Positions 1 through 11,049 of a stretch of DNA of 41,965 nt are shown in pieces. The translations under genes were made by a program, and so were the position numbers. The stretch lies in NCBI RefSeq assembly GCF_007997035.1, contig NZ_VOSS01000049.1, positions 1-41,965 on the forward strand, in the 5' to 3' direction. A model generated the notes under the pieces. The model saw only the letters and a program-made list of their open reading frames with translations. It was not told the DNA's origin and made no database searches. The stretch is from Ralstonia sp. TCR112 (lineage in GTDB: Bacteria > Pseudomonadota > Gammaproteobacteria > Burkholderiales > Burkholderiaceae). Positions within the stretch are counted from its first letter, which is position 1. Each line of letters opens with the position of its first letter.

Positions 1-18
1 TGCCCGGCAGGGTACGAA

Positions 19-42
19 AAGGGGATGCACCAAAAACCCCTT
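19..42 (-). terminator. Probable terminator of ubiA
   Basis: Reading the minus strand, the stem AAGGGG (37-42) pairs with CCCCTT (19-24) across a 12-nt loop, and Ts follow the stem. The hairpin overlaps the ubiA stop codon, so it would end the katG-ubiA side of the locus. This is inferred from the fold only; the stem is short. Confidence 0.5.
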
Positions 43-916
43 AGCGCAGCAAATACCCCCCAACCACTCCAGCAAACAAACAAGCCCCCAACCAATTGTT
101 ATGCCGGAAAACAAAAAAACACTTCATCCGATCCCGCGTCTGCAGCATCGGGTAATACCAAAGCGACAACGCCACGGCAGCGCCAAATCCAATCCAGTAC
201 GCCACGCCTAGCGCCATCACATGGCCAGCCCAGGCCATGATCCCGAAGAAGCCGACGTAGCACAGCATGATCGCCGCCACGTCGTAGCGTCCGAACGTAA
301 TGGCCGACGTTTTGATGCCGATGAGCAAATCGTCATCGCGGTCGACCATCGCATACGCGGTGTCGTAGGCGACGGCCCAGAACACATTGCCGGCGAGCAT
401 CAGCCACGCCAGCATCGGCACTTGATCCTGCACCGCGGCGGACGCCATCGGAATCCCAAACCCGAACGCAATGCCGAGGTACGCCTGCGGAATCGCGAAG
501 AACCGCTTGAAGAACGGATACGTGCCAGCAATCACGATGGCGGCAACCGACATCCACTTCGTCAGCGCATTGAGCGGCAGGATCAGTGCGAAGGCGACGA
601 GCGAGAGCACCGCCGCAACCGCCAGCGCCTCCCACGGGGCGATCAGGCCCGCGGTGATCGGCCGCTCCTTGGTGCGTTTGACGTGCTTGTCGAAGTCGCG
701 ATCGGCCCAGTCGTTGACCGCGCAGCCGGCCGAGCGCATCAGGAACGTGCCGACCGTGAAAATCACCACCAGCGACAGCGGCGGATGGCCGTCAGCCGCC
801 ATCCATAGCGCCCACAGCGTCGGCCACAGCAGCAGCAGCGTGCCGATCGGTTTGTCCATCCGCATCAGGCGCGCGTAGAGCACGAGGCGGCTGGGTTGGG
901 CAGCGGACGATTGCAT
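41..916 (-). CDS. ubiA: 4-hydroxybenzoate octaprenyltransferase UbiA
   Basis: Integral membrane prenyltransferase that attaches the polyprenyl tail to 4-hydroxybenzoate, the second step of ubiquinone synthesis. The 291-aa protein has the expected two Asp-rich motifs: NDxxDxxxD at about residues 68-76 and a DxxxxxxDRDDD region at about 185-196. These bind the Mg-diphosphate of the prenyl donor. Hydrophobic segments alternate along the whole length, and the size fits the family (about 290 aa). I chose the ATG at 916 over an in-frame TTG at 928 because the family begins close to the [10 protein letters not shown] stretch. It lies downstream of katG on the same strand, but a strong hairpin ends 15 bp before its start, so it probably has its own promoter or relies on read-through. 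Confidence 0.95.
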   Translation of the reverse strand: MQSSAAQPSRLVLYARLMRMDKPIGTLLLLWPTLWALWMAADGHPPLSLVVIFTVGTFLMRSAGCAVNDWADRDFDKHVKRTKERPITAGLIAPWEALAVAAVLSLVAFALILPLNALTKWMSVAAIVIAGTYPFFKRFFAIPQAYLGIAFGFGIPMASAAVQDQVPMLAWLMLAGNVFWAVAYDTAYAMVDRDDDLLIGIKTSAITFGRYDVAAIMLCYVGFFGIMAWAGHVMALGVAYWIGFGAAVALSLWYYPMLQTRDRMKCFFVFRHNNWLGACLFAGVVGGYLLR

Positions 917-931
917 GGAAATCACCAAAGA

Positions 932-965
932 AAAATGGCGCCTGCACGAGGCAAGGCGCCATTTT
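932..965 (-). terminator. Rho-independent terminator of katG
   Basis: A perfect 11-bp inverted repeat, AAAATGGCGCC (932-942) and GGCGCCATTTT (955-965), is separated by a 12-nt loop. On the minus strand it begins 18 bp after the katG stop and continues into a run of Ts. It also lies immediately before the ubiA start, so it separates the two genes transcriptionally. Confidence 0.85.
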
Positions 966-983
966 AGTCCCGCCGAAAGCAGC

Positions 984-3777
<2,794 letters not shown>

Positions 3778-3951
3778 CTAGATTCCCCTATGAAGTGGTG
3801 TGCAAAAACGCGATGCCGTTCCGCTCATTCAGCGTCGGGCCACGCGTGGTTCGAGCCTTCTTTCGGTTGCCGTTCGCACAGCAAGTTCCGATCGTCGCAT
3901 CGTCCTGTGACGAAACGCAGAACGGATGACAACCGAAGATCAGGCCGATCA

Positions 3952-4194
3952 TCAGACCATGAGCTGCACCATACCGTGCAGGAGCACGATCATAGCGCCG
4001 GCTGTCACGATGGTTAGACCGATCTGCTTGCGCACCCACTTCCGTTGCAGGCGGGCGGATTCTGCGACACGCGCAACGCGGCCGCCCGCTGCACTACCTG
4101 GCATGCCCGACAGCATCGGGACCTCTGCCTGCGAGGCGCGCACCGTGCCCGCAAATCCCTGCCACTCCGAAACGAACATCCGCACCATTGCCAT
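3952..4194 (-). CDS. Small single-pass membrane protein, unknown function
   Basis: An 80-aa protein that starts MAMVRMFVSEWQGF and ends in one hydrophobic segment (about residues 58-80), so it is probably a tail-anchored inner-membrane protein with a basic stretch (QRKWVRKQ) before the anchor. The ATG at 4194 is chosen because AAGGAGA lies 8 nt upstream; the frame is open for another 67 codons, but those look like random coding. I do not recognise a family. It sits upstream of dps on the same strand, just outside the left end of the transposon, and a good promoter lies about 220 bp further upstream. Confidence 0.6.
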   Translation of the reverse strand: MAMVRMFVSEWQGFAGTVRASQAEVPMLSGMPGSAAGGRVARVAESARLQRKWVRKQIGLTIVTAGAMIVLLHGMVQLMV

Positions 4195-4418
4195 GTTTTC
4201 TTCTCCTTGCGACCCTGCGCCTTCCTGATGCCCACACCATTCGCGCGAGCAACTTCGTGCATCCGTCAGGTCAGTGCGATTCGCCATAGGCAGCGAGCCA
4301 TTCCAGCACGGTCGCAACGGTGTTCGAGGCAAGCGACCAGGACATGACGGGCTCCACGGTGATCTGCAGTGAGCGATGCGCTCACCATGGAACACAGTCT
4401 ATCTTTACGCTATTGAAT

Positions 4419-4446
4419 CGTATATTTGATTGTTTTTATCTATCAA
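4419..4446 (-). promoter_or_regulatory. Candidate sigma70 promoter of the small membrane protein gene
   Basis: Minus strand: TTGATA (4441-4446), a 16-bp AT-rich spacer and TATACG (4419-4424). The stretch is unusually AT-rich for this genome. Several ATAG/CTAT half-sites occur around it, as in OxyR-controlled promoters, but they do not form a clean four-element OxyR site. The implied leader to the ATG at 4194 is about 220 nt, which is long. Confidence 0.4.
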
Positions 4447-4475
4447 TTAGGCGTGCGCTATGGCCGTCATGGGGT

Positions 4476-4480
4476 GACGG
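4476..4480. repeat. Left target-site duplication (GACGG)
   Basis: GACGG directly abuts the TGT terminus at 4481 and is repeated exactly at 31490-31494 after the other terminus. Tn7-family transposition makes 5-bp duplications, so this marks a single insertion event. Confidence 0.9.
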
Positions 4481-4536
4481 TGTTGGCATAGCGAAGAAAA
4501 TTAGAAAATATCGAAGTAGACTAGAAAATATCGAAG
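4481..4536. repeat. Transposon left end with TnsB-type sites
   Basis: The terminus TGTTGGCATAGCGAAG is followed by two direct copies of TAGAAAATATCGAAG (4502-4516 and 4522-4536), 20 bp apart; the terminal ATAGCGAAG (4488-4496) is a partial third copy. A 22-bp block (4487-4508) is identical, in reverse complement, to 31462-31483 at the other end. Spaced short repeats inside the ends are the usual TnsB binding sites in Tn7-like elements. Confidence 0.88.
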
Positions 4537-4954
4537 CTGGAAATGGCAGGATTTCCCATTAAACCCTTTGCTATAGCCATTCCATGCGTTTTCTCTGCTC
4601 CCAAAAATGATGCGGCGCACAATTTGATATGCGACGCATCCGCGCGTCGCGGCCATCTGGCCACAACTTTCACCGCGACTCGATACTTCGCCGGATAGCC
4701 CCAAACCACGTGGTGTTGTAGGGTTGAGCAACATAGCAACACCGGCGCAATCTCACTCTCACCTCTCCATGGCTGCCAAGGACATTCACCGTCACCAATC
4801 GACCCACGCGGCCGGTTCGGGCAGCCTCGCGTTCGTTCCGCTCGAACGAACCCGTACGCGAATAGCCGGCTGATCCTCAGCCTCGATTGGTCCCGGCATT
4901 GTCCGGTTCGACAACTGCGGCTACATGCCGCCAGTTCGCGTATGGAGAATCATC
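4537..4954. other. Non-coding left subterminal region
   Basis: About 420 bp with no convincing gene between the transposon left end and the AAA+ ATPase gene. The one clear structure is an inverted repeat at 4831-4851; the short open frames here show no protein-like composition or ribosome binding site. Confidence 0.6.
4831..4851. promoter_or_regulatory. Inverted repeat upstream of the AAA+ ATPase gene, possible operator
   Basis: GTTCGTTC (4831-4838) and GAACGAAC (4844-4851) form a perfect 8-bp palindrome with a 5-bp spacer, about 100 bp before the start at 4955. The size and symmetry suit a dimeric repressor or a hairpin; no regulator can be assigned. Confidence 0.4.
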
Positions 4955-6163
4955 ATGTCTGCTCCCGAGCACTCCTCGGAGCATCCCCCTGGGTTCTTGC
5001 CCTTAGGCGATCTCGCAGCACTGCGCAGCGCCGCAACATGGCGGTTGCTTATCCCCTCGGACACGCGCTCGGCTCTTGCCGCCGCCCGGCAGGACAATGA
5101 ACCCAAGGAGGAGATCCCTGGATTCTCAGTTGAGGAACCGTCCACAGTTGCGTCGGCGGCGCACGCACCTGCGCCTCGTCGAGCCAAGCCCGGGCATGTT
5201 CTTATCTTTGGGCCCGAGGCGCTAACGCTCGCCAACGTGAACTTGCGAGGTGCCGACCGCTACCAGCGGGATTACGCACAGACATTGTTGGAGCAAGCCA
5301 GCACCAATGACGGCTACCGCGCGCTGCCTCGTACCCGCTCGGCACTGAAGAAGCTCGCAACAGCCCAGACGTTGTTCGGCAACCTGCGCGAGCCAATTCA
5401 GAAGCTGAAGATTGATCTCACGCTTATCGGCGCAATGCGGGCGAAGGACTTTCGCGTTCGTCCGATCCTCCTGACAGGGCAACCTGGCGTGGGCAAAACG
5501 CATTTCGCGTTGAAGTTGGCGGAGATTTTGAATGTGCCGATGCGAAAGTGGTCTGCTGGAAGTGCCCAAGCAAGCTTCCAACTGACGGGCGGCGATAGCG
5601 CCTGGCACCACGCTCGGCCGGGGATGATTGTTGAGATGCTTGCCAGCGGCAAGTCGGCGACACCTGTCCTTATCCTGGACGAAGTGGACAAGATTGGCAG
5701 CGATGGCCGCTACCCGGTTACGCCAGTACTGCTGGATCTACTTGAGTCGGGAACAGCGAGCGCGTTCCAAGACGCGTTTTTCCGCATGACATTTGACGCC
5801 AGCCGAATCATCTATGTCCTGACAGCGAACGATCCCGACGCTGTGCCTCCGCCACTACTGAGCCGCGTAGAGGTATTCGACATCCCGGCACCCGAGCCCG
5901 AGCAACGGCTGCAGCTCATCTTGGCGGAAGTTCGTCGGCTGCAGCGGGCTACCGGCAAACGCATTGAACTGGACGCCAGTGCAGCAGAAGCCTTGTCAGA
6001 GAGAAGTGATGTCGATCTGCGCGCAACGCATCGCTTGGTGCAGGACGCGTTTGCGACAGCAATGGCATCAGGAAAGGCCTTCGCCGTGCTCAAGGTGCCG
6101 CGGCGTGCTGCGCGGCTGACGATCGGCTTCGTAGCGGATGGCCAATCGGGCGAGCGAGCCTAG
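4955..6163 (+). CDS. Lon-like AAA+ ATPase without protease domain
   Basis: A 402-aa protein with a long N-terminal region of unknown role (about residues 1-165) and a C-terminal AAA+ module. Walker A is GQPGVGKT (about 175-182), Walker B is LILDEVD (about 240-245), and SRVEVFDIP after the sensor region resembles the Lon ATPase core. No Ser-Lys protease domain is present, so it should act as a stand-alone motor or chaperone. The ATG at 4955 is chosen for the GGAG upstream. It is followed 140 bp later by a small gene and a metallophosphoesterase on the same strand, suggesting a three-gene unit, perhaps for defence. That role is inferred only from its place in mobile-element cargo. Confidence 0.75.
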   Translation: MSAPEHSSEHPPGFLPLGDLAALRSAATWRLLIPSDTRSALAAARQDNEPKEEIPGFSVEEPSTVASAAHAPAPRRAKPGHVLIFGPEALTLANVNLRGADRYQRDYAQTLLEQASTNDGYRALPRTRSALKKLATAQTLFGNLREPIQKLKIDLTLIGAMRAKDFRVRPILLTGQPGVGKTHFALKLAEILNVPMRKWSAGSAQASFQLTGGDSAWHHARPGMIVEMLASGKSATPVLILDEVDKIGSDGRYPVTPVLLDLLESGTASAFQDAFFRMTFDASRIIYVLTANDPDAVPPPLLSRVEVFDIPAPEPEQRLQLILAEVRRLQRATGKRIELDASAAEALSERSDVDLRATHRLVQDAFATAMASGKAFAVLKVPRRAARLTIGFVADGQSGERA

Positions 6164-6305
6164 GGCGTGGCGACATTGAATCCGCTGATGTCCAACAACT
6201 TGCGCTGCTGGAAGGCAGCCTGAGCAGGGTCACCCCTTTGAACGGCACGCTCGGCCGCGAAAGCGTGGAGGGAGTACTCTTGGGGCACGACAAATGGAGC
6301 AAGCC

Positions 6306-6533
6306 ATGGCGGCAGACAAACTCGGCCGATTCATGACCAGCGGCACATTCCTGGAACGTGCGAACGCGGCAGTGGCTAAGGCAGTGCGTCGCCTCGAAAA
6401 GCGAGGCATCGCACCGGCTTACATCCAGCGCCAACCAAGCCAGCAATCGAAAGTTGGCGCTGGACCGGGCGACAGTCCTCAAGAAGCAAGCTCAGGCGTT
6501 CCTGGACAACATGAATCTCCTCGTTCTAAGTGA
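6306..6533 (+). CDS. Small hypothetical protein coupled to a metallophosphoesterase
   Basis: A 75-aa protein starting MAADKLGRFMTSGTF; its first half looks helical (ERANAAVAKAVRRLEKRG) and its tail is polar. GGAG lies 8 nt before the ATG at 6306. Its 3' end overlaps the next gene by 23 nt, which suggests translational coupling. I do not recognise the family. The alternative frame across the same DNA has a less protein-like composition. Confidence 0.55.
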   Translation: MAADKLGRFMTSGTFLERANAAVAKAVRRLEKRGIAPAYIQRQPSQQSKVGAGPGDSPQEASSGVPGQHESPRSK

Positions 6534-7287
6534 CCTTCATCTCGAATTCTCCCCCCTCGACATCGACACGACCGAGGTAGACGTGATCGTGCTTGCCGGC
6601 GACATTCATCTTGGCAAGCGCGGAATGCCTTGGATTGAAGCCCAGAGCCGCGGCCTGCCGGTCATCTACGTGCCCGGCAACCACGAGTTCTACAAAGGTG
6701 AGCACAGTCGAGTGCTTCGAGATCTGCGTGCGGCGTGTGCCGCGACGCCGAACGTCCACCTTCTCGACATGGATAAGATCATGATCGGGGACGTGGAATT
6801 CCTGGGCGCCACGCTCTGGACAGACTTCGCGCTGTACGGTGGTGCAGAAGAGGAAGTGCGTGCCGCCGAGAGCTACGCTGCTCGGGGCATGACTGACTTC
6901 ACCGGAGCCATTCGCTTCGAAACGCGTGGGGTGTTCAGAAAGCTGCAACCGCGGGACACGGCTCGGATGCACGTCGTCGCACGCGAATGGCTGGACGAGG
7001 AGTTGACCACCCCTTCGCGGCGCAGACGGGTAGTTATCAGTCATCACGCTCCATCTGCGCGCAGTGTGTCTCCGCAATTTCAAGATGACCCGCTCACGCC
7101 GGCGTATGCCAGCCGCATGGATGAAGTGATCCAACTCGCCGATCTATGGATTCATGGCCATATGCACGAGAGCTCTGACTACAGCGCCGGAGCATGTCGG
7201 GTCATCTGCAATCCGCGAGGCTATGCGCCCAAGGGGCGGAGCACAGAAAACAGCGCATTCGATCCGAGGCTGATCTTGCAGGTCTAA
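6511..7287 (+). CDS. Calcineurin-like metallophosphoesterase
   Basis: A 258-aa cytoplasmic phosphoesterase with the full metal-binding set: DxH in LSDLHLEF (near residue 8), GDIH, GNHE in VPGNHEFY, the SHHAPS histidine and the C-terminal GHMH. Substrate unknown; the family includes nucleases, phosphodiesterases and phosphatases. The start at 6511 places the DxH motif at the N terminus as usual, although the frame is open 51 codons further upstream. It overlaps the preceding small gene and shares its strand with the AAA+ ATPase. An ATPase next to a metallophosphoesterase fits a nucleic-acid-acting pair, but this is inference. Confidence 0.82.
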   Translation: MNLLVLSDLHLEFSPLDIDTTEVDVIVLAGDIHLGKRGMPWIEAQSRGLPVIYVPGNHEFYKGEHSRVLRDLRAACAATPNVHLLDMDKIMIGDVEFLGATLWTDFALYGGAEEEVRAAESYAARGMTDFTGAIRFETRGVFRKLQPRDTARMHVVAREWLDEELTTPSRRRRVVISHHAPSARSVSPQFQDDPLTPAYASRMDEVIQLADLWIHGHMHESSDYSAGACRVICNPRGYAPKGRSTENSAFDPRLILQV

Positions 7288-7321
7288 AGCATCCGGTGTC
7301 GTCCAGCAAGCCTTAAAGCCC

Positions 7322-8584
7322 TCAAGAAAACAAGAAGGAGCGCTGCGACGGCAAGCGCAGAACATGATTGCCCTTCAGATTAACGCGCGCCCTGGACGGG
7401 TCGCCGGATTCATCGACCACGACGATCTCACCGCCTTGGTGAAGCTCTAACAGGGTGGCCTCCACCATTTCGCGAGTAGCAGGCGTTGTGTTGATCAGCT
7501 TCAGGAAGAACTGCTCGAAGGTCATCCCCTCAGCGCCATCGAATAACATCTCGGGGATCTGCTCGAGCATGGTTTCCTTGCTCACCGCTGCCGCCACCTC
7601 GCCGAAATCGAATCCTGCCTGCAGCTTGTGCTCATCGTCGATCTTGCTGATGTAGCCCGTGCTAAACATGTGGAACCCAGCGTCCCCATAGTGCGAGAAA
7701 TGGTTGTTGTGCTGCCAGTGCGTGGAGGCCATCACATCCCGAGCTTTCCAGTGCTGCGAGAGATGCAGCAACCAGAAATCTCCGTGCCCGCGCTCAGGGC
7801 GAATAAAGAACGGCGTGTAAAACTGGGCCGAGCATTGATTGGTGAGATTCTGGTAGAGCGAGGATTGGAGATGTACGCGCCAGCGTGGCGACTGCTTGAT
7901 CTCGTCGAGCTCGGATGCCCGCACAGATGTACTGACGCCTGTGGCCTTTTGGAAGGCCGCAAGGTTGCGCTCATTCAAGTACTTGATCAGCGCATCAATA
8001 TAAAAGGTGAGGATCACCTCGGCGTGCTTGAGCTTGGCAAAAATATCGCGCAAACACTGCATTGGCACGCCGGAATAGCCGTACTGATCAAGAACAAACA
8101 ATGCTCGCCCAGAACGCGGGCTTCGATCATGGCACCGCTGAATGGCCGCGCCGCAATGGTCGGCAAATTGGCCTTTGACCAAGCGCACCTTACCGTTGGC
8201 GAGTGCGGCTCCGTACCCGCGCTCTTCCAGCAAGCGACCAAGGTAGTGCAACGAGCTCTTTTTGGCGTCAACACAGATGAGTTCGACGTCGATCAGGATG
8301 GGCTTGCGACGCTCTTGCCGAATATTCAGGAGCGTCTCGGCCTCGCGTATGGCTTCAAGAATGACGAGAGGCGAGCCCGGAACTTCCTGGCCATCCTCGT
8401 TGAGATAGAGCCCCCCGCCACAAAAACCATCAACGATGGTCAGTTGGATCTTGTCCTGGTGCGGCAGCGACACCAGCGTCAGGAAATAGTCGACCAAATA
8501 GTTGCGCAGGAGCGCATGCTTGACCTCGCTATGCCGCTTAAGCTGCGGTGGCGGACTTCCCCAGACCCATTTGTAGTGTGGCAT
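7322..8584 (-). CDS. tcmP: Three-Cys-motif partner protein TcmP
   Basis: A 420-aa protein of the TcmP family, which is typically encoded beside a DUF5131 (phage Gp37/Gp68-like) protein carrying a three-Cys motif, as here. The N terminus, KWVWGSPPPQLKRHSEVKH followed by DGFCGGG at about residue 52, is characteristic; FCGGG resembles a nucleotide or AdoMet-binding loop, and FVLDQYGYSG follows near residue 165. Function is unknown. The ATG at 8584 is chosen because the family motif starts immediately after it; the longer open frame begins inside the upstream gene. It is the last gene of a minus-strand set: LexA-like repressor, DUF5131, TcmP. Confidence 0.8.
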   Translation of the reverse strand: MPHYKWVWGSPPPQLKRHSEVKHALLRNYLVDYFLTLVSLPHQDKIQLTIVDGFCGGGLYLNEDGQEVPGSPLVILEAIREAETLLNIRQERRKPILIDVELICVDAKKSSLHYLGRLLEERGYGAALANGKVRLVKGQFADHCGAAIQRCHDRSPRSGRALFVLDQYGYSGVPMQCLRDIFAKLKHAEVILTFYIDALIKYLNERNLAAFQKATGVSTSVRASELDEIKQSPRWRVHLQSSLYQNLTNQCSAQFYTPFFIRPERGHGDFWLLHLSQHWKARDVMASTHWQHNNHFSHYGDAGFHMFSTGYISKIDDEHKLQAGFDFGEVAAAVSKETMLEQIPEMLFDGAEGMTFEQFFLKLINTTPATREMVEATLLELHQGGEIVVVDESGDPSRARVNLKGNHVLRLPSQRSFLFS

Positions 8585-8663
8585 TGAGTGGCAGGCTTGG
8601 TGCGCTCTTGTGACCCCTGCCTGCCAATCTGCCCCCGCGGCCTCAAGGGCGCATCGATGCCTC

Positions 8664-9422
8664 TCACGTAGATGCCACGCGCTCGACGACGGTGACCGGC
8701 ATTTCGTCCCAGGTCCGGCCATTCAATTCGCGACCGTTGGCGGCCTTCGCCCGCTTTTTGCCGTCTGCGCCCCATCCGCCCCACTGCTTGAAGAAAAAGG
8801 CGACTCCCTGCTCCTGACATTGAGCCCGAACGGCCTCTGCCCATTCCATCTTCATTGGGCGCGCCTTCGGGCCAGACTCACCACCCACGATCACCCAATG
8901 AATGTCCGTCAAGTCGAGTTCACCAACATCGGCCAGTAGCGGTTCAACTGATAGGAACCGGATGGTCGCGGGCACTTGGCGTAGGTAGTCAATACGGGGA
9001 ACGCCGTACTTCCGGTCCTCGACAGAGACTCCAAGCCACGCATTCGTCGGCACGGAACGCTTCCGGAAATAGCGCGCCATCCGAGCAGCTCGTTTGGTAA
9101 GTATTTGATATGTATGGTGCGGTGTCTGTGCGATGACTTCGAATACTTTGTCGATATACGCGTCCGGCACCCGCTCGTGGAACAGATCCGACATGGAGTT
9201 CACAAAATAAACTGTCGGCTTCTTGCGTTTGATCGGGTCGTTGAAGCGCTCCGGCAAAAGAGTGAGCGCAAAACCGTTCTCATAGCCAGGCGTCCCCATA
9301 GCTTTCAGCCGCTTGGCCATGGCCTCCGCATAGCAATGCTTGCACCCGGGCGAGATCTTGGTGCACCCGACTGTCGGATTCCAAGTTTGCTCAGTCCACT
9401 CAATCTTGCTGATGGTTGTCAT
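8664..9422 (-). CDS. DUF5131 / phage Gp37-Gp68 family protein with three-Cys motif
   Basis: A 252-aa protein with an N-terminal CTKISPGCKHCYAE (about residues 20-33). The CxxxxxxCxxC spacing resembles a radical-SAM iron-sulfur site and is the three-Cys motif after which TcmP is named. FLSVEPLL and VIVGGESG later in the protein are typical of the family. Enzymatic activity is not established. It starts within the end of the LexA-like gene (23-nt overlap) and lies 79 bp before tcmP, so the three are probably co-transcribed. Confidence 0.88.
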   Translation of the reverse strand: MTTISKIEWTEQTWNPTVGCTKISPGCKHCYAEAMAKRLKAMGTPGYENGFALTLLPERFNDPIKRKKPTVYFVNSMSDLFHERVPDAYIDKVFEVIAQTPHHTYQILTKRAARMARYFRKRSVPTNAWLGVSVEDRKYGVPRIDYLRQVPATIRFLSVEPLLADVGELDLTDIHWVIVGGESGPKARPMKMEWAEAVRAQCQEQGVAFFFKQWGGWGADGKKRAKAANGRELNGRTWDEMPVTVVERVAST

Positions 9423-10055
9423 CGAGATATTCCCTGTTTTTTATCTTAGTCCCACCGGCCGGCTGCGGCCTATAGCTTCGGACAATGCCCCTGACGACGC
9501 CGATGATGTTCAGGGTCTTCTCCGGAGTCGCTGTCTTGCCATCCATGCCGTGCGATACGAGGCGCGGTTGACCTCGATCATTCCTGAATTCCTTGATGGT
9601 CTGGCTACCGTCGATTTCGGCCACCACGATGTCGCCGGTCAAAGCCTGCGAACTCGTCTCAACCACGCGACGTCGCCACTCAGAATCCCTGCGTTCAGCA
9701 TTGAATCGCCGCGCACCTTCACCAGCACGGTCTTCGAAGGCTTCGCCATCAACAGTTGATCGAGAGCCTGGGCTTGCACAAGGCCCGTAGCGCTGCCATC
9801 CGCGCCAAAGCCTGCTCGCACTTCATCGTCGCTCAACTCCAGCGTGAAAAAGGCGGGGCCCGGCGCCAAGCGCCCGCCCACAGACTTAGTCAGATGGCCG
9901 GAAGCAATCAGCCGCTGCGTCAGTTTGAAAGCTGCGTTCTTCGCCTTAAAGCCGAGCGCTTTGGCGATCTGGCTGTACGAGGGCACGCACCCCATCTGCG
10001 CATACGTGTCGCGAAGTCGGCGCAAATGCGCCTGGTCATTGTTGGTTCGAGCCAT
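9400..10055 (-). pseudogene. LexA-like S24 repressor, split by a frameshift
   Basis: The N-terminal part (10055 to about 9670) has a winged-helix-like DNA-binding region (PSYSQIAKALGF), an Ala-Gly pair suited to self-cleavage, and the catalytic Ser in VRGDSMLNAGILSGDV. The frame then runs into noise and stops at 9639. The natural continuation, VVETSSQALTGDIVVAEIDG followed by SQTIKEF with the catalytic Lys, is in another frame down to 9400. One missing base near 9663-9671 explains it: restoring it gives GDVxVVET, matching the LexA pattern. The broken gene can make the DNA-binding domain but not the full self-cleaving, dimer-forming domain. A sequencing error is possible. It heads the DUF5131-tcmP operon. 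Confidence 0.8.
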
Positions 10056-10067
10056 TTCTTTATTTTG

Positions 10068-10083
10068 GTGGACAATCGTCCAC
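10068..10083. promoter_or_regulatory. Candidate operator of the LexA-like repressor
   Basis: GTGGACAATCGTCCAC is a perfect 6-bp palindrome with a 4-bp spacer, 12 bp before the repressor start. It lies between a TTGATT-like -35 element (10085-10090, minus strand) and an AT-rich -10 region, so a bound repressor would block this promoter. The layout matches autoregulated LexA-type genes with xGGAC-N4-GTCCx operators. I saw no second copy in the window. Confidence 0.6.
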
Positions 10084-10155
10084 TAATCAAGAGAAATAAT
10101 TGGACGCGGCGGTGGCCGCGCCCGTCAGATCAACGAAGCAGATATAGACACCCGA

Positions 10156-11049
10156 TCAGGAATCGAACAGGCTCAGGTTGGGACTGCGAGCAATGTCATC
10201 CCAAATGCGGTCTGGCAACTCGTGCCGGGACAGGAACACCATTCGATAGATGATCCGCCCGTTACCATCGGTAATCTTCGGCATCTGAACACTGACCTTG
10301 AAACCCAGGTCCCGCACCGCGTCACACCATGCGTTGAAGAACCACCCCGGCAAGCTTGTCTTGGACAACATATCGGTAGGTACCCTGGACCTCCAGCCAG
10401 GCAGCGCATGGTCAAACCGATCCCGCTGCGAATCCAGTTCCATATCAATGTTGCGCGTTAGATCCATCAGACTGAAGTGGATGGCGAAGTCCACGTGCTG
10501 CAGTTTGGATAGGCGCTCGATGATTGAGAACGACAAGTGTTCTAAGTTGTAAGGGTCGATGTAGGCCAAAGCAAGCGCTCCAAACGGAACTGCCTTGATC
10601 ATGGCATCGACTGTGTCAGTCGCAGACCCAACGAAGCCCTGCACAGTGGCGCCGGTGGCACTAAGGCGCAACTGATTTGCTCGCACTCGCTCCGCATCGA
10701 TGTCGCCGACCAGGACACGTGTGAAGGGCGCGCCAGAGGCGGCGGATTGACGGTACGCCACTACCGAGCCGCCACTGCGGGTAAAGGATTCGCCTACAAC
10801 TTGAATGCGACCGGGACCGCAGAATGGATCAATCAGTACCCGCTGCTTGAACTTCGCCTGGGCCTTACGCGTGGCATGAATATACTGTTTGAGGTAGAGG
10901 TGCTTCTCTTCAGGGACCCACCTACCAACCCCACGCCCATGCGGGCCACGCTCGACTGGCAACTCAGGATAGGGATCTGGGTACTCGTCAACTAGCTTAT
11001 CTGCGTTCAATTGCTTTCTCAAAGGCATGATGGGGCTGGAAGTGACCAC
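10156..11049 (-). CDS. Second TcmP-family protein
   Basis: A protein of about 297 aa, shorter than the TcmP at 7322-8584 but of the same plan: an N-terminal KHLYLKQYIHAT region, then LIDPFCGPGRIQ at about residue 90, equivalent to DGFCGGG in the other copy, and LAYIDPYNLEHLSF in place of FVLDQYGYSG. It therefore probably belongs to the three-Cys-motif partner family. The start is uncertain: GTG at 11049 or ATG at 11028, neither with a clear ribosome binding site. It lies just upstream of the repressor gene, on the same strand but outside the operator-controlled unit. Confidence 0.72.
   Translation of the reverse strand: MVTSSPIMPLRKQLNADKLVDEYPDPYPELPVERGPHGRGVGRWVPEEKHLYLKQYIHATRKAQAKFKQRVLIDPFCGPGRIQVVGESFTRSGGSVVAYRQSAASGAPFTRVLVGDIDAERVRANQLRLSATGATVQGFVGSATDTVDAMIKAVPFGALALAYIDPYNLEHLSFSIIERLSKLQHVDFAIHFSLMDLTRNIDMELDSQRDRFDHALPGWRSRVPTDMLSKTSLPGWFFNAWCDAVRDLGFKVSVQMPKITDGNGRIIYRMVFLSRHELPDRIWDDIARSPNLSLFDS

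Noticed and set aside
7628-8587. A 319-codon plus-strand frame opposite tcmP
   Set aside because: Antisense of a recognised family gene, no ribosome binding site or domain.
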